This document shows, one piece after another, positions 33,356 to 64,000 of a DNA stretch of 64,000 nucleotides. The stretch is taken from NCBI GenBank assembly GCA_032433765.1, contig JAVIAB010000047.1, positions 12,795,107 to 12,859,106 on the forward strand, in the 5' to 3' direction. Both the position numbers and the translations under genes were made by a program. The DNA comes from Megaustenia siamemsis. Taxonomy: Eukaryota; Mollusca; Gastropoda; Stylommatophora; Ariophantidae. The notes beneath the pieces were generated by a model, which was given only the letters and a program-made list of their open reading frames with translations, was not told where the DNA came from and ran no database searches. The number at the start of each line of letters is the position of its first letter. Positions within the stretch are counted from its first letter, which is position 1.

Positions 33356-34280
33356 TTTTATGGAGAGAAAAACTTGAAGAAAACTACAGTCAGGAAAACA
33401 AAAAATTGCGGGCAAATCACTCAATAATGACAGTTACTTATATAGGTTTAAGTTGTACCAGTTCTACAATTTACTATTTCTTTTCTCAGCAACATTTAAT
33501 TTTAAATATTTTTTTAAAAGAGTATAAGAAGATTAAAATACATGGAAGTAATTTTTCCCAAAGAAAGTCCATTGAAACTGACAGGAAAATGGATAAACCA
33601 AGTCTGGGTGTAAACAAAAAATTACGAGGGGCGTTCTATAAGAATCCGTTAAATTTGCATGGGGGGGGGGGGAAGAGAGAGAGAGAGAGAAAAATGATGT
33701 GCAGCATCTATGACCCTTCCAGCTCACAGTAGTTTCATAATCTCCCAGTAGTGAACCATTTCGCTTCATCCAACGGGTAGTGGGTGTTACAAAGAGCGGT
33801 CATTTGGAAAATGAGCGTCACAACACGTCTCAAGGATGTGTAGACAGGAACTGGAGCGGATAAAAATACTGTTGTTATATAAATGAAAGTTGAAGTAGTC
33901 TGATCAACCATGCAATAACAACCTGCAAAGTTGCTGATTACCCTTATTTAGGACAATCAGTGAATCACAACAAACCAACATGTTGCTCAACTCAAACATC
34001 TCTGTAGAGGGTGGATTCAACATTTTCATGCAACAAACCCTGAACTAAAAAAAATGTGTTGCATTACTTACTGATTGTCCTTGTCCTACACATCCCTATG
34101 ATTTTAGATAGGAGAAATCACTTTAATACTGGTTCCTATCCAGTATAGGTAGGAGATCCAAAGAAATATGAGTTATCCAGTTGAAGTGACATAGTATTAA
34201 CAAATCAAGGATGCTAAACCAGCAACAAAATTGGCATCCACTGAATTCTCTCTTGTGCATGTGCATATCCTCATGTTAAT
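33356..34280. other. intergenic, nothing recognised
   Basis: A G-run (33660-33671) and a short (GA)n at 33675-33690 are the only marked features. The 108-codon frame at 33406 lacks family features. Confidence 0.35.
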
Positions 34281-34294
34281 CAGGAGTGCTTGGT

Positions 34295-34650
34295 GGGAAC
34301 AGTAGATGCACCTATAACCAACACCTTACAGGAACAACCAGTAGTGGGAACAGTAGATGCACCTATAACCAACACCTTACAGGAACAACCAGTAGTGGGA
34401 ACAGTAGATGCACCTATAACCAACACCTTACAGGAACAACCAGTAGTGGAACAGTAGATGCACCTATAACCAACACCTTACAGGAACAACCAGTAGTGGG
34501 AACAGTAGATGCACCTATAACCAACACCTTACAGGAACAACCAGTAGTGGGAACAGTAGATGCACCTATAACCAACACCTTACAGGAACAACCAGTAGTG
34601 GGAACAGTAGATGCACCTATAACCAACACCTTACAGGGACAACTAGTAGT
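34295..34650. repeat. 51-bp minisatellite, 7 copies
   Basis: The unit gggaacagtagatgcaccta plus taaccaacaccttacaggaacaaccagtagt is 51 bp, a multiple of three, so frames stay open on both strands (34286-34741 and its complement). One copy lacks a G and shifts frame, which argues against a real protein repeat. Confidence 0.95.
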
Positions 34651-34741
34651 GGGAACAGAAGGGCGCCGGCTGATGTATTTTAAACACTGCGGTAGAAACA
34701 GTGGATTTAGCCGCATAGCCACGCGCTCATCTTTGAATTAA

Positions 34742-35741
34742 AACCTAATATAAATTTAGTTTTAAGATGTGCAGTTAATGCAAAAGAAACAGATACTTTT
34801 TACATTTAGCTGCAAACTCTGTTTTAAAAAAAGCATTTTGTGTGATTAAAGCAGCAAAAATCAAACTACCATGTCATAGTGTTTTATAGCAAAATAAGGT
34901 AAAGTTGCACAGACAAGGCATTCTAACTATTATTGGAGCAAGAAATTTCAGAACACTGGATATTTGTTATAAAGGAAAAGTCTTGGAATAATCACCATTG
35001 ACTGGAATAAGTTAAGTGATCATGTTTAGAAATTACAACAGACTGGAAGATTCTTCAGAAATGGTTCGAACCAATTCCTTGCAAAAAGTACATTAAATTA
35101 ATGCTACTAAATTGTTGTTTACAATCTTAACATTGATATCTGCCAATGAATTTATATCTGCAGCATTACGAAGGGTACACACATAAAACTCCTTTAACTT
35201 AATCATAAGGGCATAACTACTAAACTATGTATAATACTCCTACAACTTTTAACTATATTTATAATGTAACAATTTGGTACGTAAAACATTTTGAATGTGT
35301 CTTATTTCTTCTGAAGTGATCATGGATTCATACAAGAAAAAAAAAAATAAAATAAACAGGTTACATGACAATATAGTATAAAAGAAGTAATAGATCTCTA
35401 AAAATATAACTTGATACTATATGATATGAATGTTTCTAATATGATAAATGTAACATTGTGAAACATAAAAAAAAAACACATTTAACTTCTTTCTACATGT
35501 CAGCATATTCTCATGAGCAGCAATAATTTTTCACTGAGGCTGACATGCAAATTTCAACAGACTAAACAAAAGTGAAAGAGAAAACACTATAAATCTATGA
35601 TAGCTTCACTTTGATTAGCCCAACTATCATTACAAATTAATGACAAGAATAATTTGGGTGTAAAGCTTTAAAATGTCTGAATGTCCATTTTGTTTAAGTC
35701 ATTATATCATCGAACAGCAAGAGTACCCAGTATATTTTTAT
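34742..35741. other. AT-rich 3' flank of CTPS
   Basis: It would contain the CTPS 3' UTR on the - strand. An AATAAA overlaps the stop region (35741-35736 on the - strand), which would leave an extremely short UTR; more distal signals are possible. No other gene was seen. Confidence 0.45.
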
Positions 35742-60382
<24,641 letters not shown>

Positions 60383-60413
60383 GACTTGACGACACAGTGG
60401 GAAAACTAGTCCT
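60383..60413 (-). promoter_or_regulatory. probable 3' splice site in the CTPS 5' UTR
   Basis: On the - strand a run of about 21 T is followed by gcgacag (60418-60412) and then 29 bp before the ATG. This looks like an acceptor, so at least one non-coding first exon lies further right. Confidence 0.6.
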
Positions 60414-60925
60414 GTCGCAAAAAAAAAAAAAAAAAAAAAAGGATTAAATTATTAAAGGGTAAGTTCATAATTTAAAATACAAACATTATATCAACAAAAT
60501 AAATAGATTATATAATTAAAATACAAATAAGTTATAGTTAAATTACACAAATTATGCAGTTTAAGTACTATAATCAAAGAAGTATAGCAGATTGTAAGAT
60601 TTAAACAAAAATACTGTGCATATAAGTTTATGTCTGTTATTTTAAGAGAGTCATGAATGACAACACATGCATTGTCTTTGTGCCAGTTGTTTCCCTTTAT
60701 GAGTCAGTATGTAAATTTTGAAGAATATATATCGTTGTTTTCATGTTTCTTAATTCATCTATAGTTTTCACAAGTACCAACATATTTATAAACAAAGTGA
60801 ACTGGATATGACAAAATTTACATATACTTTAATAATAATAATACATCTCTTTTTAGAACCCTAGCTAAGCCTAAACTGATAAGTAATATTTGAAGTGTAT
60901 AATTTTTATTGGTGTTTTTTAAAAT
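60414..60925. other. AT-rich CTPS 5' intron
   Basis: Nothing coding or repetitive was recognised apart from the poly-A run at 60419-60440. Confidence 0.4.
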
Positions 60926-60929
60926 TTGT

Positions 60930-61510
60930 ATCTATCTATCTATTGACCTTTTGAGCCGTAGCCAGCCCATAGGGCATAGACCCAGATACTTTTTCTCTTA
61001 TCTAAATTTTTATTCTTCAATCTTCTAAAGATATTTTATCAAATCTCGCCATTTGTCTCTGTTCTGTGCAAGCAACTCTATCTCATTGAGGGAGCTGATT
61101 CCTGCTGCTCTTATCAATGTTCTTCTCAGTGTCTCTCTGGGTCTACCTCTTTTCCTCTTACCTGTTGTTTCCCACATGAGGGCTTGCTTTGTTATTCGGT
61201 TATCGTCTCTCCTCATTACATTACTATCGTCTTTTCTTGATTACTGAAGATATTAGTGGTTAATTCGCGATCTCTCTAATTTCTTCGTTTGTTTTGAATT
61301 CGTTCCACGCTATACCAAGTATTTTCCTTAGACATTTATTTTTTAATGCGTTCAAATTTGTTTCTATATCTCTTGTTGTTTTCCAGCTCTCACATGCATA
61401 CGTAAGGGTAGATAGTACATTTGATTTGAATAGTCTAAGCTTTGTGTTTGTGCTGATGAGTTTTGATTTCCACAACTTTTCAAGGCTTCTGAAAGTAGCT
61501 TTGTATACTA
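60930..61510 (-). mobile_element. LINE C-terminal part, (TAGA)n-tailed family
   Basis: The - strand reads MWKSKLISTNTKLRLFKSNV, LSTLTYACESWKTTRDIETN, then RRDDNRITKQALMWETTGKR and ends ggtcaatagatagatagata. It is over 90% alike with 24240-24810 by eye. Confidence 0.88.
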
Positions 61511-61614
61511 AAGTCTTATTTTTAACTACACGAGACTAAGAAAATACATGAATGATAGTATAGGAGATAAGCAACTAAAGACCCATACATAGATGACAAA
61601 CATTGACTAGCTAG

Positions 61615-62020
61615 AACTGCTAGATCAACCACTAATATCTTCAGAAATCAAAATAAAAAGATGGTCATATATATGACATGTGATGAGGAGACTGGAGATA
61701 ATAACTGAATAACAAAGCAAGTCCTCATGTGGGAAACAACAAGTAAGAAGAAAAGAGGCTGACTCAGAGAGACACCCGACAATAATGAGAAGAACATAGA
61801 TTGAAAAGATTGCATAGATCAGAGAGGCAAGAATCACTATCAGCTCCCTCAATGAGATGCTTGCACAGAACAAAGACAACAAAGGACGAGATTTGATAAA
61901 AGATCTTTACAAGGATTGAAAACTGCTAGAATAAAAAAAATTAGATAAGAGAAAGAATATCTGGGGCTATGCCCTATGGCTCTAAAGGTCAAAATAGATA
62001 GAATAGATAGATAGATACAA
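61615..62020 (+). mobile_element. LINE 3' end, (TAGA)n-tailed, older copy
   Basis: The same family with many substitutions; it ends gtcaaaatagatagaatagatagatagat. Confidence 0.8.
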
Positions 62021-62696
62021 ATAAGAAAATGGTCTGGAAACTAAATACTTTTATTATATTATTATAAATAATATAAATTCTCAGAGGCTATTAATCATAT
62101 ATTAATGTGAAATGTTTCAATAGACTTTTTAGTCATAGACATCGATAAATCACGGGATCCAATTGAGTAATTGACATGCAATGCAAGCAAGCATTTTAAT
62201 TTTATTTTCGCGGGCAATTACAACAAGTGTCCAAAGTCATAAATCAGAAAGTTTTCATGAATCAACTGCAACAAACTCCTAGTGTAATGTTATGACATAA
62301 ATTATTTCTTTGTATGTTTATCAACTATTATTAATTATGAAATTATAATTGTTTTAAACCGAGAAGATTCAAAGGAAAAAAAAAGAGATGAGATGACATC
62401 TAGTCTAGTCCTAGTCTTGCAACCGTCGTAAATAGTAATAGTAGTGAACGAGTCACTAGTCAGTCAGTCAGTGCCGCGAAGTCTTTGTAGATAATCACAC
62501 AATAATCATTTTATTCAAAGCTTGTTTAAATTAAAATAACAATAAATGAACTATTACACGTATACAAGTTAGTTATACGATCGCCAAAATGTAAAAAAAA
62601 CAGAGAAACTAAATAATTTACAATTATTTATAGACAGACTCACAGACTGAGACTCAGACTGGTCAGTGAGTGCGCGGCTGCGCCGCATGGCCTCAC

Positions 62697-62900
62697 CTTT
62701 GTAGTTTACTAAATCAAAAGTCAAATGCTATGCTCAACGGCAAAACAACATCAAAACAGGTTAGAAAATGTTTAATAATAACTAATGAAGTAAAAAATAC
62801 CTTACTCATAAAACAATGAAGATTCTCGTGTGTAATTAAAACGAATTTTGCTGACAGGCTGGAAAGGAGCGGTCTATTTTATATTCTCTAAGGATGTGTC
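62697..62900 (-). promoter_or_regulatory. possible first non-coding exon and promoter of CTPS
   Basis: On the - strand ctacaaag|gtgagg is a good donor at 62697/62696, followed by an unusually CpG-rich stretch (gccatgcggcgcagccgcgc). With the acceptor at 60412 it would form a 5' UTR intron. This is inference from splice-site shape and composition only. Confidence 0.35.
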
Positions 62901-63350
62901 GTCTGGTCGCGCATGGGCGAGGTCAAAGGTTATGGGTATTCACCCGTAAGTGTTATCAATATGTCATTAGTAGTCACACGCTGAGTGACACAGAGGAGAC
63001 TGGTAGCTTTAAGGAGGAGCCAGTGGGGTATGGTATGCATTCCAAGGTATGTGGCAGCTTTACAGAAAAAGAACACAGCAAAATACTGACGTTTCTGCCG
63101 GTGGCCTTCTTCAGAAGACGGGACAACGACAACAAACGGTGAGGCACAGATACCTATAGCTACATGGATGATGAAGTTAGGGAGAAGTGGACAGAGGTAT
63201 GAGAGGTGGTATAGTCAGACGAGACAGAGATGTGGCACATGGAGGATAGGTGAAATGTAGAGATATAAAATGGGCCTAGCTATGCTTGTCTCTTCATGGG
63301 TTACCTCGAGCACCATATCATTCACACCTAACAGGATCCTCTTCCCCTTA
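62894..63350. other. region right of CTPS, no gene recognised
   Basis: A + strand frame of 82 codons (62894-63142) starts near the CpG-rich patch but its middle is the dispersed hairpin motif (63084-63120), so it is unlikely to be a gene. Confidence 0.35.
63084..63120 (-). repeat. hammerhead-like hairpin motif
   Basis: On the - strand: ctgaaga, a short gcc-acc-ggc hairpin, gaaac, gtc. This order resembles the hammerhead ribozyme core (CUGANGA, stem II, GAAA) found in Penelope-like retroelements. It is not proven. Confidence 0.4.
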
Positions 63351-63430
63351 TGTCATCGTCATCATCGTGTGCCTTCTCCGCAACGAAGGTTGGCTACCAT
63401 GGATCGCCATTCTACTCTGTTTCTTGCTTT
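63350..63430 (-). mobile_element. LINE 3' end fragment
   Basis: tcatcatcgtgtgcc (tail) and gaaggttggctaccatggat are the reverse of the 58020-58095 end. Confidence 0.7.
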
Positions 63431-63432
63431 CA

Positions 63433-63500
63433 ACAATAAAAACAAATGAGGGGTAATGCTGAGAAAAGTTTTTTCCTTACCCCTCATTTGTTGTTATTGT
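63433..63500. repeat. inverted repeat, about 22-bp arms
   Basis: aacaaatgaggggtaa and ttacccctcatttgtt face each other over about 20 bp. It could be a foldback element or a terminator-like hairpin; nothing decides between them. Confidence 0.7.
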
Positions 63501-63767
63501 ACCCCACTCTCAGACATATCACTCTTACCGCCTTTTGAGCACCTGTTAGTCTACTGTTCTACTCTTCCTCCTTTGTGTTGCACACCGACCCCTGTGTGAA
63601 CTCCTCTGGTTCGGTGTGCATTTGCGCACATTTCTGCACATTCACGACAGCCACACTTTTGTTACCATTTCCTTTTCATACACACCGAATAGACATTTTT
63701 ATTTTTTAACATATTTCGAATATTTTTGTTTGAATGTTTTGTTATTAGTTTTGTGTGTGTTTTTTTC

Positions 63768-63845
63768 TTGTTGTTCCTGCTGAAGGCCTATTGGGCCGAA
63801 ACGTCGTTTAGTCTGTGTCGTCCACTTATCACGTAAAGCTTCTAA
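63768..63845 (+). repeat. interspersed hairpin motif, GAAACGTC family
   Basis: ttgttgttcctgctgaaggc, ctattgggccgaaacgtcg and ttatcacgtaaagcttctaa match 44490-44590. Confidence 0.5.
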
Positions 63846-63899
63846 CATATCATTTTTGTTTGTATTTTTAATTTTCCTCAGAGACGTACAGCTGGTTGG

Positions 63900-64000
63900 T
63901 ATCAGCGACAAAGCCTATCAAGATCCTACTCATGTGCTGAAGGTCTGTCGAATTGATGGTCACTAACATCATATTCCTATACGCCACTTGGCGTGACGGG
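63900..64000 (+). mobile_element. family-A SINE 3' part, cut by the window edge
   Basis: gctgaaggtctgtcgaattg, atggtcactaacatcatatt and cgccacttggcgtgacggg are the family's end. Confidence 0.75.

Noticed and set aside
62894..63142. A + strand gene starting at the CpG-rich patch
   Set aside because: The frame is short, runs through a dispersed hairpin repeat and ends with low-complexity residues; the patch is better explained as the CTPS promoter side.

Overview
The window is nuclear DNA of a metazoan, most likely a heterobranch gastropod mollusc. The reasons are long introns with canonical GT/AG borders, AT-rich non-coding DNA packed with tRNA-derived SINEs and 5'-truncated non-LTR retrotransposons, many minisatellites, and a receptor fragment (EGF-like, then F5/8C-like, then EGF-like repeats) of a type common in molluscs. 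The species is inferred, not proven. Nothing bacterial or viral was recognised.

Two conserved host genes anchor the window and converge. On the + strand (1949-9580) lie the last four exons of the spindle-checkpoint kinase TTK/MPS1, from the kinase hinge to the stop codon; the N-terminal exons lie upstream of the window. On the - strand (60382-35742) lies a complete 15-exon CTP synthase gene. Its spliced length comes to 591 residues, equal to human CTPS1, but only if two single missing bases are allowed for (exon 2 and the start of exon 3). Exon 4 (54357-54241) has no start codon and is easy to miss. A rhodopsin-like GPCR fragment (TM1-TM4 only, 13814-12662, - strand) lies between the two genes.

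The rest is mobile and repetitive DNA. The most striking object is a 6997-bp hAT transposon (18654-25650) with 11-bp terminal inverted repeats and a perfect 8-bp target duplication. Its transposase gene is split by two later insertions, each with its own target duplication: a 1404-bp 5'-truncated LINE (23416-24819) and a 2783-bp element (20402-23184) that carries an intronless pseudogene of an EGF/F5-8C receptor. The 3' module of that 2783-bp element recurs, 5'-truncated and with a 10-bp duplication, in a TTK intron (3541-4185). Together the two copies define what looks like an undescribed retrotransposed family.

Other mobile DNA includes a Tc1/mariner-like foldback element (563-905), a TTAA-flanked piggyBac-like MITE inside a SINE (30911-31174), a SINE inside a SINE (4458-5090), several LINE families with different 3' microsatellite tails, and a possible hammerhead-like repeat motif (63084-63120). 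Tandem repeats with unit lengths of 30, 32, 36, 37, 38, 47, 47, 51, 64, 101 and 109 bp are spread over the window. All readings were made by eye: exon borders should be good to the base or nearly so, while repeat borders are approximate.
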